A DNA stretch of 64,000 bases from Epiperipatus broadwayi (GCA_028023455.1 JAQFVV010006221.1:4791166-4855165), one strand, 5' to 3'; positions 22,080-34,079 are shown, counted from the first letter of the stretch. Made by a program: numbers and translations. The notes: generated by a model from the sequence alone, not told the origin.

Positions 22080-22440
22080 AATTAATGGTTATTTCTGGAT
22101 ATATATAAAGACAGAAATATACATGTATTATTTGTATATATTTTATATTCCAATTTAATCTTGTATATTTTATTTATTTATTTTACATTATCTGGTTTAT
22201 TTTATTTGGTTTTCAATCCATTTAATTTATTTTACTCATTTCATCATTTCATTTATTATATTTTATCCTATTTATTTTTCTTTATTTTATTTTACTCATT
22301 CCATTATTTTATTATTATTTATTTATCTTACTTTATTTATTATTGCATTGTAGCTCTGAAGAAGACTACAGGACAGTCGAAACATCAGATATTAAAATGT
22401 TTTGCAATAAAAAGTTTAAAGTAAGATGTACAGTTTGGAT
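22080..22440 (+). mobile_element. Inverted arm B: Penelope-like 3' region with hammerhead-like motif
   Basis: This is the inverted partner of 17930-18660. It has a TTTAT-rich tract (22140-22340), then CTCTGAAGAAGACTACAGG, ACAGTCGAAACATCAGATA and TTTTGCAATAAAAAG. The order CTGAAGA, stem-loop, GAAAC fits the hammerhead core CUGANGA...GAAA, but stem III is not convincing. A frame at 22161-22424 is low-complexity read-through of the TTTAT tract and is not a gene. Confidence 0.5.
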
Positions 22441-22789
22441 TTGTATGAAATAGTATGGCAAAATAAAATAAGTAGATAAGACTTAATGATATTTAGATTC
22501 ACAGTTATTAAATTGATGCATTTTAAATATATATATATATATTAGTCATATATTTATTTCTTAAACCCAGATTCCATTATGATATTTACTATTCAATTCA
22601 TTCATGATACATATAAACAGACCTGTATTGTGGCATTTATTCACCTTTATTGATATATATATATATGAACTGCCTTCCCTGACAACCATTTTTTTTTTGT
22701 AATATTATAAATAAAAACAACAGAATAACAATTTATTTAAAAAAACATTTAGTAGATAAAATAATAGTATTTAATTTTTATGAATTTAG

Positions 22790-23590
22790 GCATGAAATTC
22801 AAATATCTTTCCAGCCTTCATATTTGCAAAAGTATCAATTATAGTGCGTGCAGTTATAATCAATCTACAACTTCAGATTCAATTGCAATGAAAGTTAAAT
22901 TTGACAATCTTTTCTATCACACTGACGTTCTTAAATAACTCACCCCCAGCAAAAGTCACAAGCATTAAAAGTATTCTTACAACTATAGAAACATTGGGGG
23001 GAAGTGACATTAAATTATTAGAAGTAAAAAAAACAGAAGTAAATCAAATGATCACATATGCTTTTTATATATACTTTTAGTGATTTAATTTCTTCAAATA
23101 ATTCTGCATCAATAATATTTGATTCATTACTTGCAGCTAGTTTTAGATCCAATTTATTGAAACATTTTACTTCTTGTTCCTCAGATAATTTTCAAATTGT
23201 AGAAAACTAAAAGTGTCACTGTTATTTCTTAGAATAGTGAAACTTTGCTCAATAGAAGCAAAAGTTGTCCTCAATTAAAAGAAAACCTATATCTATTAAA
23301 ATATAATAAAATTTGTTTTAAAATAGGATCTTGCATTCTCTCATCTTCGTGTTTATAATCTGTTTTTTGATTTTGTATTGGCAAACTCTCACAACTTGGA
23401 AAAAGACTGAATTAAAATTAATAGAGTTAGCAAATTCTTCAACAGATGAAATTTAGTTCATTAAAAGACTCTTCATGGCACAAATTTTTGATATATATTT
23501 TCAAGTCCTTTTGATTCTGAAGAAATTCACTTACTATATTGATTTTAAACAGGATTTCATGATAGAACAAACAAATTTGAAGAAATTAAT
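22790..23590 (-). pseudogene. Degenerate hAT transposase, C-terminal part (ZMYM/TTF-like group)
   Basis: Minus-strand conceptual translation, across several stops and frameshifts, gives a decayed hAT dimerisation region. It contains LPPNVSIVVRILLMLVTFAGGE near 22990, then a gap, and a terminal IDTFANMKAGKI near 22820. In this family the normal pattern is RILLT-P-V-A-x-GERSFSKLK ... ID-FA-KKARK. Much of it is missing or scrambled. No terminal inverted repeats were identified. Confidence 0.5.
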
Positions 23591-23689
23591 ATTGGATGAC
23601 AAAGAATGGGCTTGATGTGTTGTATCTGCACTTGATTCATCATTTGATAAATCAAATAATGCATCATATCATCAATAGTATTCTGTCAT

Positions 23690-26565
23690 ATGTGTGGTCC
23701 AGAGAGCATTCATATCACAAATTTCATCCATTTCTCCACTCCATTCTCTTCACTCCCCGACTATTCAATTCCAAATATCTTTTCCCATCTCATATCATCC
23801 AGAAAAATCAACTTTTTCTGTCTTTTCATTTTGTTTTCACTCGCCATTCTCTCCAAAATATCTTTCATTAAACTATTCTTTCTTCTTAATATACATCCAA
23901 TCCAGTTTCTCTTTCTATCTCTAATTTTCTCAATCAATCTTCTTTTTTATTTACTCTTTTCAAAACTTCATTTATTTTATTCATTCTTCTCCACAACCAT
24001 ATCTCAAAGGCTTCCAATCTAGACCTAACTTTTTTTATTCATTGTCCATCTTTCATAACCATATAATATTATACTCCAGACATAGCATTTAATTATTCTT
24101 TTTCTTAATTCTCTCTTCAAAGATCCACAAAATATCTTCTTTCTTTTAATAAATATGTCCTTTGCCAAAGCTAGGATTCTTTTAACTTTATCTTCACTCA
24201 ACCAACTATCCAAATATCTAAATCCATTTACCTGAAGAATTATATTATTATCATGAATTTTGATTTGTAATCTTTTTGTATTTCCCCCTATCTATAAACA
24301 CTTGGTCTTCTCAACATTAATTTTCATTCCTTATTGCAATACAACTTTCCTTCAATTTATTCAACATATTCTGAAATTCTTTTCATCTTCAGCTATAAAA
24401 GCCATATCATCTGAAAATCATATACACTTTATTAATCTATTTCCAATATTCTCTTTCATTATACAAATATTTATCTAACATATCTTCTACATAAACATTA
24501 AAAAGCACAGTACCATTATCTAACTGCTCTCTCTATATTCACTTCATCAGTCTCACTATTCTACAATCTGATCCTTATTCTTTGCTCAGTACATTCAATC
24601 TTCTCTTTTCCAAAATACTCTTATTTTTTAAGATGGTCATAAGTTTATTCCAGATTACTCTATCAAATGTTTTTTCCAAATCCAAAAAACATATACCAAT
24701 TTCTTTATCATTTTTTAATATCTCTCTGGAATTGTTTTAACACCACCAATAATATCTCTTGTATTTCACCCTCACTGAAAACCAAACAATTCTCTCTGGA
24801 ATTGTTCTAATATCACCAATAATATCCCTTGTACTTTACCTCACTGAAAACCAAACAGTTCTTCATACCTTACTATAAATTCTTAGAATTAAAATCCTTA
24901 ATAAAATTTTTGAAGCACAAGATAACAAGCTCATTGCCCTATATTCTTCACATTTAACAGCCTTCTTCTTTTTAGCAATAGGAATTATTATAGTCTTCAA
25001 AAAATCTTCAGACCAAACTCCACTATTATATATCAAATTGCAAAGTCCAACTATTTCCTTCATAGTAATTTCTCCCATTTATTTCAAAAATTCTATAAAT
25101 ATTGCATAAAATCTGATAGATTTTTCCATTTTTCATGTGTTCAATTGATTTATTATTTCATCTGTCAATATGTCCATATCTTATTATTATTTACTTAAAC
25201 AACTTTTTCATTTTCATGTTCATAATTAATTGAATCATTTTCTCTTCTAAACAGATATTGATGATATTCTTTCCAACTTTTCAATATATCATCATTATCA
25301 GTTAATTACTTTCCATTCTTATCAGCTATTTCACTCCCCCTCCCCCCAATGATATTTATAATTCTATCAAATACCCATATCATATCTTTTTATCTCTTGA
25401 AGCACTTATATCTCTCTACATTCTTATTCCAATTATTTTTATTTTGCTAAATCTATTTCTCTTCTTAGTTTATTATTAATTTTTCTATATGTTATTTGAC
25501 CTTCCTCAGTGTTGACATTCTTCCACCTTCTCAGTAGTTTGATCTTTTCCAGACTATCTTCTGTTATCCACGCTCATTTAGTTTTCTTTAATGAAATAGT
25601 TCCTATTTCATTTTTTTTTTGCTACTTTTATTACTCTTTCTTTAATCCTACACCAATGCTTATCAGAATTATTCATATATTCTTCATCTTTATCAATTCC
25701 CTTTATTATATTTTCCATATTAAACCAAATCTTCCTTTCAATATTATTATATCTATCCTCAATTAATATATAATCTATTTGATATTGTTCTCTATCACCT
25801 GCAGCTTTCTATGTGTACAATCTTTTTGGATAATTTTTAAACCAAATATTTGCAACCATAAATCCATTCTCCTTACAAAATTCCATTACCTCTTTCATTC
25901 CTTTTTCCAATACCATTAGTACTCATCAATTTTTCCTTCTTTTCCCCACAGGAACATTCTAATCACCCAACAGCAATATACATGCATTTTTATCCTCATA
26001 CATAACTTTTTCTATCTTTTCATATTCCTCATCAATTTCAATATCATCATTGATTTGTAATTGGCATATAAACTTGTAAGAATACCAAATCCCTAGGACT
26101 TGCTGTTATCCTCATCATCACAAGTCTTATCATCAACACAATGCAGCTTTGCCATTCTATTCCAAATTTTCTTGGCAACAGCAATGCCAACTCCATTCAC
26201 TTCCTCATTATTTACTTCTCCACACCCCTCCCAACTCAAGTAATCCTAAGACATCAATATTATTCATTTTTTATTTTCCAATTTCCCAGTTCTTCTCAAT
26301 GATCTTACATTTCTTATATCAACTATCTATCAATACATCTTCTTTCAATAGATTAACTTTATGATGATTTTTCAGGTTTATGATCAGAGTAGCCTCATGT
26401 CTACTCCTGCCAGGCAAAACATCAAAGCCTTCCTTAGCTAAAATCTCACATCAATATGAATCATTCTTGGGGACATATTCATAATAAAAAAGCAAGAGAA
26501 TTATAAGGCAAATTATTTTTCATTGCCTTCTTTGCCTAGCAATAACCTTCATTATAGGTTTAATG
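23690..26565 (-). pseudogene. LINE C, degenerate endonuclease-RT element, split by a hAT insertion
   Basis: Read on the minus strand, coding relics appear in the expected order. A pre-endonuclease segment is at 29943-30057. An endonuclease relic with GFDVLPGRSRHEATLII-like coding near 26330-26440 and an NIDVLG-like motif near 26260 follow. An RT segment with EEYRAMSLLSCASKILLRI lies at 24863-25078, and a thumb-like KVKRILALAKDIF at 24025-24213. Stops and frameshifts are frequent, so it is old. A 70-bp internal duplication is present at 24721-24858. It belongs to a different lineage from the RTE element, judging by the RT wording. Confidence 0.65.
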
Positions 26566-26573
26566 CACTAGCC
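26566..26573. repeat. 8-bp target site duplication of the hAT element (left)
   Basis: CACTAGCC is repeated exactly at 29935-29942, immediately outside the other end of the element. An 8-bp duplication is the hallmark of hAT insertion. Confidence 0.9.
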
Positions 26574-26879
26574 CAATGGTGGTGAACCTTTTTAAGAGTG
26601 TGTGCCAAAAATTTCCAAAAAGTATTTATTGAATGATTGGCATGCCATACAGTTATTAAATCAAAATATAAACATCTTAATTATTGTAGCTTTTAAAAGT
26701 TTATAAAACAAAATAATAACAATAATAATTAAACAAAATTTCTACATAAGCTAAATACACAGTGAACGATAATTATTTAGAAGAGCACAAGTTGAATAAA
26801 ATGTAACAGTAAAAAATTAATAGTAATTAAAACAAAATTTTACAAATAAACATATAAAATCAACATAAATAGATATTAT

Positions 26880-29215
26880 TTAATGATTTGCTGTTGTACA
26901 TTGAATGCCAAATATTTTATATCTGGTTCATATTTTGTCATTTTTAATAATGTATATGCTGAATTACATTCATCTGTCATTCTATTTCTCTATCTTTAAT
27001 TAAATTCATTTCTGAAAACAATGATTCTCATGCATATGTAGAGGAAAAAATTGATAATATAGCAATCGCTAATTTTTTAAAACAATTAAATGTTTCAGGA
27101 ATAGCAGGTAGTCAATAGTTCCTCTTCAGCATTCCTTTTACTTATATCCAATAATCGATCATTTTCCATTGTTTCTAACTCATTCCTCAAGTCAACAAAT
27201 TTCTGTTTCCATATAGAACTGGATTGAAAATCAACTGATTGCATTTTCATATCTTTCAAATTAAGCTACTCAAAATTTTCTAACTTAATGTTATGTCTGG
27301 CTATAAAATAAATTTTAGATATTTCTGAAAATTGTCTGAACTGTGGAATTGAATAACAGCATAAAAGTCTTGCATCAATTTTACTTGATCTGGTTTCACA
27401 TAAGATTTTAAATCAGTCAAGAGCTTTTTTAGATTTGGAAAATATTTGAAAATGTAAGAAATAACATCATGGTTGAAAATTTGTAATTTAATTTCAAATA
27501 TTTTGATCAAATCAAACATGACAACAATTGTATTATTATTCACTTTTAATTCATTTAGATGTGATTACATATCAGTAAAAAGCATTAATTTTGAAAGCAA
27601 TTCATCGTCCATTAATTTTTTCTCATTATGTAAAAACAGTCTAATTTCTTTTAAACACTCGATGAATCTTTGAAGAACTTTTCCTCAACTTAACAATCAG
27701 TCATTGTTGTACATAAGTAAATCATAGTATAGTTGAGTTTTTCTCATTCAATGTGTAGATATAAAATTAATTAACTTACAATGTTTATAACATCATCCAG
27801 TGGCTTAAATCTGGCCTTCATGCATAAAACCTGTTGATGTATAATGCAATGAAAACCCAAAACTGAATGACCAATACGAAAACTATTTTCTTTTCCAGTC
27901 ATAAGCACCATCTGTAGGTACTGATACAATTTTGGCATCATCTATGTTGAAAATATCTATTCCTTTTGTTGTTGTTACTAATGAGGTTAAACTGATCAAT
28001 TCTTCTTTGATATTATTCCCAACATAACAGCAAATAAAAATAGCCAAATGAGCTGATCCATTTATGTCTATACTTTCATAGAAGATTTTATATATCTCTT
28101 TTTTGTTGGTAAATAATGTTGTTAGCCATTTGCAGCATTCTTTCTTTAACTGTATTTCTAGCCGATGATACATCTTTTATGCTCTGAATAATTTTTGCTT
28201 TGTTTTCAAAATCTTCAAAAAGAACTGGTGCACATTTCATCCAAGCTTTCATATATTCTCCATCATTAAAAGATTCCCCATGCTTGGCAATTACATTTGA
28301 AATAAAAAACTAGCAGGTTATATTTGAATGATTTTCGATAAATTTCATTATAGATGTTGTAAATATTAAAATTGTCTAATCTGTGTTGATATATATATAT
28401 ATGTAATATCCAAATATTTTACGCTAATATTTCACACAATTAGCTACACCGCGCTAATAATTCTCAAATAAAATATTATATTTATTTATCTTGCTTAGTA
28501 CTTTCGAAGGACGAAGCCTTCATTTTCAAAGCTATACAAGATTGTGGTGCAGATTGTTCAGCGTGAGAAATGCAAAATTATGCAAACCAAGTTTGCCATT
28601 TTTTGGAAATGGCATAGAACGTGTCTCTTTTATTCATGGAATTAACGTCTGAAACAATAAAATAAACCTCCTTAATCTTCCTCCTTAACTCATGTCGCTC
28701 TCTGCACACCACCCGAGGATTACCTGGAATGCAAATGTGGCCTATTGTGACTCTGTGCTGTGCAAAAATGAATAGATGGGAGGGGTCTGCTAGTGCCCTG
28801 TTATACGCATACTTATGTTGTGATAGTCTTATATAAACCGAAGCCCTAGTCTCCCCTAATATGATGCATAGCTAATTATTTTCGGAGCAAGCTATATTAT
28901 ACACAGCTTGCTGCGTATATATTGGGGGGAGTTGATCCTTAGTATTGTTGATGAGTCTGTTGAAGTTGGGAGGGGTTCGACATTTTTAAATGTTTGGGCA
29001 ATATAATTTTTTTGTTCATCTTTAATCTTTTCAGAGAGTGATTTATGATTGGTCTCATAATGCCATTTTACCGATGATGTTTTCAATACAACTGTTCCAG
29101 AATAAAAAACACATACTATCCTGGTGCCTTTGTTATTCATTCCATACTCATCAGCCCACCAGTTTTGAAATTCTCTACTGCTTGATAATTTTTGTTTTTT
29201 ATTTTCACTAGTCAT
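26880..29215 (-). pseudogene. hAT transposase (GTF2IRD2/SCAND3-like group), degenerate and interrupted
   Basis: The transposase is read N to C from 29215 downward. A BED-like zinc finger region (FQNWWADEYG ... SSVKWHYETNH) lies at 28892-29215, with one expected Cys replaced by Tyr (VCVFYSG). The catalytic-region words GSAHLAIFI and VPTDGAYDW are at 27883-28173 (TDGA is the family's signature). A middle segment is at 27301-27543. A C-terminal dimerisation relic (CESLFSEMNLIKDR-like, MTDE) lies near 26900-27050. An unrelated insertion of about 535 bp (28395-28930) separates the zinc finger from the rest. Many stops make it inactive. The function in the family is cut-and-paste transposition. Confidence 0.75.
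28395..28930 (-). mobile_element. Insertion inside the hAT transposase, with Penelope-type 3' hairpin motif
   Basis: This block interrupts hAT coding and has clearly higher GC than its surroundings. Near its minus-strand 3' end (about 28500-28540) it reads TTTGAAAATGAAGGCTTCG then TCCTTCGAAAGT. This is an AAGG/CCTT hairpin followed by GAAAG, a layout like the hairpin-GAAAC words at Penelope-like 3' ends. An ATAAATAAATATAAT tail follows. No target duplication was found, so its borders are approximate and its class is inferred. Confidence 0.4.
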
Positions 29216-29942
29216 ATTAATATAATGGTAAAAAATTTATTTAAAAGTAAATTTAAATGAGCTTTAATAATTTTATAAATCAAAGATTTATCATTTCACT
29301 TTTACAGCAAAACTTCAAGCAAAAAAAAAAAAAAAAAAACCTCATTTGGTGGCATTGATATTGATTACGCATTTCATTAATGTTTAGATGAAAAAAGATT
29401 AGGACAGAAAACCATTTGATTACTTTTAGATTTGAAAAAACTTACTTCAAAGAGTTATAATTATAAATTTATTTAAACGCACATTGATTACGTAAGTAAA
29501 ATTTATTAGGCTGTAAACCTCAGGAATATGCGCGTAAAAATGCGAAGGTTGTGAAAAGGCATAAGCTTGTGGTTAAGACCTGTAGAGGTCATTGCCTTCG
29601 CATTTTCAGAGTTATAAAATATTTTACTGAGTTTATTTTCTAGTTTTATTGGAATTATTTGACAGGCTCAAAGAATATGATACCACAGTATACTACCACT
29701 TTATTTGACTTAAAATACAATTTATTGCTTTTAATTAGAGTTCAATTGTAAATTGAATTCTAATGTATTATATTTATTTATTTTATCTTTAGTTTACAGT
29801 AAATTTTTATTAGTACAGATTTTAACAACAAAAAAAAATATTGAAGAAAATTATGATATATAAATAGTTTGTGTGCCAGTAAAAAATTCGAACGTGCCAT
29901 CTCTAGCACACGAGTCATAGGTTCACCATCACTGCACTAGCC

Positions 29943-30057
29943 ATATCTCAGAAAATGATTATCCATCTACCACTTTTATTCTCACTGTTGTCACCTACAA
30001 TAATCTTCCACCAACCTGGAAGATGCTGATCCATGTATCTCTCCTAAAAAATATTTA
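29943..30057 (-). pseudogene. LINE C, 5' portion beyond the hAT insertion
   Basis: The minus strand encodes RDMDQHLPGW and KIIVGDNSENKSGRW-like words ending near 29950, and continues into the LINE C relic on the other side of the hAT. It is the part of LINE C upstream of the endonuclease. The 5' border is unclear. Confidence 0.45.
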
Positions 30058-30434
30058 AATGGTTTCAGTAATTTAATTTACTTTCTCAACTCATAAACTC
30101 ACAGTATATAAATGGTGAAAAAATGCATATACTTCTTGAATAATGCTAATTCTTGAATAATATTTTTAAAAAATTGATAAATAAAACAATTTTCCATTTT
30201 TATCAACTTTCTAAAGAAATGTGTACTGGCAATGGCAAATTTATTGATTTAATGGTCATGTAAATCAAGTAATATTGTTTTATTTATTGCATCAAGTAAT
30301 ATTGTTATAGCACACATACTACATGATTTTGGATGTGATGTGATGTATTTGGCTTCTCCTTAAACGAAGTCAAGAATATCTCAGCAATTATGCCCAGATA
30401 AACCTGTTAGCCATTTTATTTTCCATTCCCCACT

Positions 30435-30872
30435 CTAAGTCTTCCCATATTCTGCCCCATCCCATTTCCACAACATAATCTTTGTCAACTCTATGGCCTT
30501 TATATCTAAATCCCCCTTATCTTTTCGCAAACCTAGCATAAAAACTAATAACTCACTTTCTGTATAGTCACTTTGTTCATACCTATTCTCCCATAACTTC
30601 ATTATCTGTACCCTTTCTGCTTTCAAGCATTTACATTCAATCAACAGATGCCTAATATTTTGTATACCTTCCATACACAATTTGCACACTAAATCACCCA
30701 TAGTTTTCCATTTACATATACATTCTCTTGTTGCTAAAGATCCCGTGCGAGCCTTAAACAATAAACTACTTTCCTTACTATTATCATAAATTAACTCACA
30801 CCCAATGTTCCGTTTACTTCTATATATATTTAAAATTGTTTTACTCTCCATACTAGTTCTCCATCTGTCCAA
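30435..30872 (-). CDS. LINE B C-terminal region with CCHC-like zinc motif
   Basis: It is in frame with the upstream RT/thumb segment after one TGA. It contains FKARTGSLATRECICKWK near residue 40 and then C-x2-C-x8-H-x4-C (CKLCMEGIQNIRHLLIEC) near residue 63. This is the zinc-binding motif commonly found at the C-terminus of LINE proteins. It ends near the element's 3' tail. The copy at 48.3 kb carries the same motif with a few substitutions (CKLCKEGMKNIKHLLIGC), which supports coding conservation. Confidence 0.75.
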   Translation of the reverse strand: MDRWRTSMESKTILNIYRSKRNIGCELIYDNSKESSLLFKARTGSLATRECICKWKTMGDLVCKLCMEGIQNIRHLLIECKCLKAERVQIMKLWENRYEQSDYTESELLVFMLGLRKDKGDLDIKAIELTKIMLWKWDGAEYGKT

Positions 30873-30899
30873 CTCCCTATTCTTTATTAATGCATCTAT

Positions 30900-31649
30900 T
30901 CATCTATCCCACTCCTTCCCACTATAACACTCAACAATCCTCTTAACACAATCATCCCATCTTTTGTACAAGTATACTGACATAACTTCTTTATCCAAAT
31001 CTTCTGCATACCGCATTACCTTTCTCACCCATCTTGTTGCCTGCCCTTTACTTGTAACCCAATTAAATACTATTTTGGCTATTCTTTTATTACCCATAAA
31101 CTGCAATCTACCGAACATTTTCAATTTGCTTTTTGCATCCCTCATATAAAAACTTGACCATCCCATTTCTCCTTCAATTGCCTCTTTTGCTGTCCACATC
31201 TCAGCATCTAATGCATGTCTTCCTACTTCCCTTTGTACTTTTTCTAAGCAATCTAATATCCCTTTATTAACACATAATGCATCATTGCCGTATGTTAACC
31301 CTGCTACTGCCACTCCCTTCCATACAATTCTAGCTACATCATATTTATTATATGAAAACACTGTTAATTTCTTTATCAATCCCTTTCTTTTCTTTAATTC
31401 ATTTATCAATTTTTTCTCCCATTCATCCAAGCAATTTTTCTTATTACTCAAGATGATTCCCAAATAACTATATCTATTCACCACACTTAACTTTATATCC
31501 CCCAATAAGAAATCTTTGTCTTCTCTTTCCCCAGTATTCACCATCATTATATTTGATTTTTCTTCACTAAATTTAATCCCCATATCTTTACCCACCCTTG
31601 CGCATGTCCTCAGCATAACTTCCATATCTTCTCTTCTTTCTGCACACAA
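30900..31649 (-). CDS. LINE B reverse transcriptase, catalytic end and thumb
   Basis: It begins just after the catalytic block. The frame upstream of its first Met covers FADDVFLCAERREDM-type residues. It continues with GIKFSEEKSNIM and YSYLGIIL (RT block E-like), then a long thumb region. The true start is not the ATG, because the protein continues from the segment 31610-32020 through a one-base deletion in the T7 run at about 31665. It ends at a TGA, after which the same frame resumes at 30872. Confidence 0.78.
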   Translation of the reverse strand: MCAERREDMEVMLRTCARVGKDMGIKFSEEKSNIMMVNTGEREDKDFLLGDIKLSVVNRYSYLGIILSNKKNCLDEWEKKLINELKKRKGLIKKLTVFSYNKYDVARIVWKGVAVAGLTYGNDALCVNKGILDCLEKVQREVGRHALDAEMWTAKEAIEGEMGWSSFYMRDAKSKLKMFGRLQFMGNKRIAKIVFNWVTSKGQATRWVRKVMRYAEDLDKEVMSVYLYKRWDDCVKRIVECYSGKEWDR

Positions 31650-32020
31650 AAAGACATCATCCGCAAAAAAAGACCCGACAATGTATATACTCTCTTGCCA
31701 CCTATTAATGGTATCTCTATCCCCCTTCCTAGACTTTCTATTGCTCTCTCCATTTCACTCAAATACAACACAAACAAAATGGGTGACATAGGGCATCCTT
31801 GCCTCAGTCCCACCCCATTTTTAACTTTAATTGATTCTATATCCCCTAATTGATATGTATAGTAATTATTTTCATATAATTTCGTAATAACACCCACTAA
31901 AGCTTCATCCATTACCAGATTTGCTAAACTTACCCATAATCTATTTCTATTCATTCTATTATATGCCTTCTCTATATCTATAAGACTCATATATAACTGT
32001 CTCCCTGAATTTCTACTCAT
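31610..32020 (-). pseudogene. LINE B reverse transcriptase, fingers/palm (truncated at 5')
   Basis: RT motifs DIEKAYNRMNRNRLW near residue 15 and GLRQGCPMSPILFVLYLSEM near residue 77 are clear. The frame shifts at the T-run just before the FADD catalytic motif. Nothing upstream of 32025 continues RT, so the insertion is 5'-truncated. The Met at its start is incidental. Confidence 0.75.
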
Positions 32021-32599
32021 ATCTAATCACCAGACGGCGCCATCTAGAAGAAAAAATCCACAAGAAGCACAAAAATGCAAAATAATAAGCAAAATGTATT
32101 TCATTGTCCTAAAAAGGAATAATAATAGTAGTAAGTCAGGCAAATGTAATTTTTTATTACAATGTACCAAATAGAATTAATAAAATATTTAAGTACATAT
32201 TTTTACCTTTAATGCTTTAAGATAACGAGGAATTTTTCCCATTTATAATTAGAATAAGAACTGAGAGACTTCATTTGTGAAATGACACTAAAACATCAAG
32301 AGCATTCATGTTTGAATAAAAAAAAGAAAAGGATACATTTTATAAAATATATGTGGATGAAAATTTACATTTCATAACACCATAAAGTTTTAAGTAATGT
32401 ATTATGTTGTAATAAAGTATCTTCAAGCAAGTACATTTACTTTTATAGATTACTTTATTTCTTTTATTTAATACAGTTATTGCCATCAATTTTAAAAAGT
32501 TTATTCATTTACTTTTATGGATTATTTATTTATTACTTTTATTTAACACACTTCTTGCTATCAACTTTATTTTAACTTGTTTTTATATATTTTTTTCTA

Positions 32600-33030
32600 T
32601 TATGTGCTTGAAAAGGAAGGTTTTTAATAAATGTATTTTACCAGTTCTTACTTATGAATCTGAGACTTGGACACTTAATAGAAGAGCAATACAGAGATTT
32701 CAGACCACTCTAAGAAGTATGGAGAGAAGCATGTTAGGAGCAACAAGAAGAGATCAAAAATGCAATACATGGGTAAGAGAACAAATGGGTGTTACTGATA
32801 TCATTGGAAAGAATTATAAGACTGAAGTGGAGTTGGCTGGACATATTACTAGAAGAGATGATAATAGATGGCCAATTGTAAAAGACCCAGAAAGAGACCA
32901 CGTGAGATGGATGGATAAAATAATAAAGTGTGCAGGGGTGATGTGGAGAAGGGAAGCTAAAGTTCAGAGATGGATGGAACTTGGAGACACCCTCATCCTG
33001 CAGTAGATTGATAATGGCTGATGATGATAT
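32600..33030 (+). pseudogene. RTE-like LINE 3' fragment, copy 2
   Basis: It encodes the C-terminal part of the RTE protein, beginning at the CLKRKVFNKCILPVLTY block (matching 21220 onward of the main copy). It has the tail motifs HITRRDDNRW and VRWMDKIIKCAGVMWRREAK. Small deletions remove several codons but leave the frame open to 33006. It ends in GATAATGGCTGATGATGAT. It is a typical 5'-truncated copy and also shows that the main copy's TGA (21374) replaces a sense codon. Confidence 0.8.
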
Positions 33031-33039
33031 AATGTTTTT

Positions 33040-34075
33040 TCTATTGCTTTTCTAAAATAAAGAGAAATTATTTTACAAAACATGTTTTCAGATGTACATT
33101 TTCTTTTTTTTATATAGCAAAAACAAATTTAATGACACTTTTGATGTTACAGTATCATTGCATAAGTGAGATGTCTCTCAATTCTTATCCAATGAGAAAT
33201 GGAGGAAAATTCTCACTACTTTTAAAAAGTCCGTTTTTCATTTTGCATCTAGTAATAATCAAATATTTGTTACTTTTATCATCCCAATATAGTAGATTAT
33301 ACATGCCACACTTACTACTGATGTTAAAATTTTATTGCCTTTTTTTTTTAACAAAAAGTATATACTTTTCATTTAAGAATATTGTAACATCAAAGCTCTC
33401 TAGCAGATGAGGAAAAAAGTTATTACTTTATCATATACTACAGTAAATGAAAGCTTTTTAGGAAAAATAAACTGACCAAAAGACAAATATAATTTTTAAT
33501 CATTCTAAAATAAGTATTGATTTTTGAAATATTCAGTCAATCTCAATGTGATACCTCTAAGCATGAAAAAAAAATCAAGATCATATTAGCTGTTGATACA
33601 AAGCAATAATTCCTATATCCATCCATATGTACATTCATTACCAAAAAAGAAAGATTGTAGTCCAAACTCAGAGGTGAAAAATCAATAAACTAACCATACT
33701 GATAAAAATTTTTGGGTTGCAGTTCATTCATATTAATTTACTAATATGATAAGAACAGCTGCAACATATAGAAATGAAAATAGACTTTAAAACTTCATTG
33801 CTGTTTTTTTTTTTAAATTAGCAAAAAAAAATCAAAGAATGTCATTTCAGTTAATAATTTATTTTACAACCACAATACACACACATATATATATATATTG
33901 CAATTAATGTTATCATGGTGTTAGAGCTAATGGAGAATGGTGTTAATGATCCAAAATGATGATATTGATTTAAATAATCTTATATTAGCTACATGTCTGT
34001 CTAAGTTCTCCCAAGAGAATGGTATGTAGACATATCTATAACATTGTTAATAAGCACAACTTTAAGGCAGTCAAT
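33040..34075. other. AT-rich stretch, no feature recognised
   Basis: It has only short chance frames, A/T runs and (TA)n repeats. The 92-codon frame at 33132-33410 is hydrophobic and T-rich on an AT-rich background, with no recognisable motif. Confidence 0.5.
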
Positions 34076-34079
34076 TATC

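Larger units (their letters stand above)
26574..29934 (-). mobile_element. hAT DNA transposon, 3361 bp, with TIRs and 8-bp TSD
   Basis: The left end is CAATGGTGGTGAACC and the right end reads CAGTGATGGTGAACC on the minus strand (13 of 15 identical). Perfect CACTAGCC duplications flank the element. Decayed transposase coding fills the minus strand. The element sits inside LINE C, whose coding resumes at 29943, so it inserted after LINE C did. The ends are well enough kept to date it as younger than LINE C but long inactive. Confidence 0.9.
30341..32025 (-). mobile_element. LINE B, 5'-truncated non-LTR retrotransposon
   Basis: The 3' end is a CATCACATCA microsatellite (plus-strand TGATGTGATG at 30340). 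It extends upstream through RT coding to about 32025, where homology stops abruptly within RT (5' truncation). The same 3' terminus recurs at 15.8, 34.8 and 48.2 kb. No target duplication was recognised. Confidence 0.75.

Noticed and set aside
22161-22424. 87-codon plus-strand frame
   Set aside because: It is a translation of a TTTAT low-complexity tract (F, Y, L, I only) in the Penelope-like arm.
23596-24022. Overlapping plus-strand frames of 76-110 codons
   Set aside because: They are antisense to the degenerate LINE C 3' region, rich in S, F, L and I, with no family features.
33132-33410. 92-codon plus-strand frame as a small gene
   Set aside because: It has no recognisable domain, an AT-driven composition and no supporting context.
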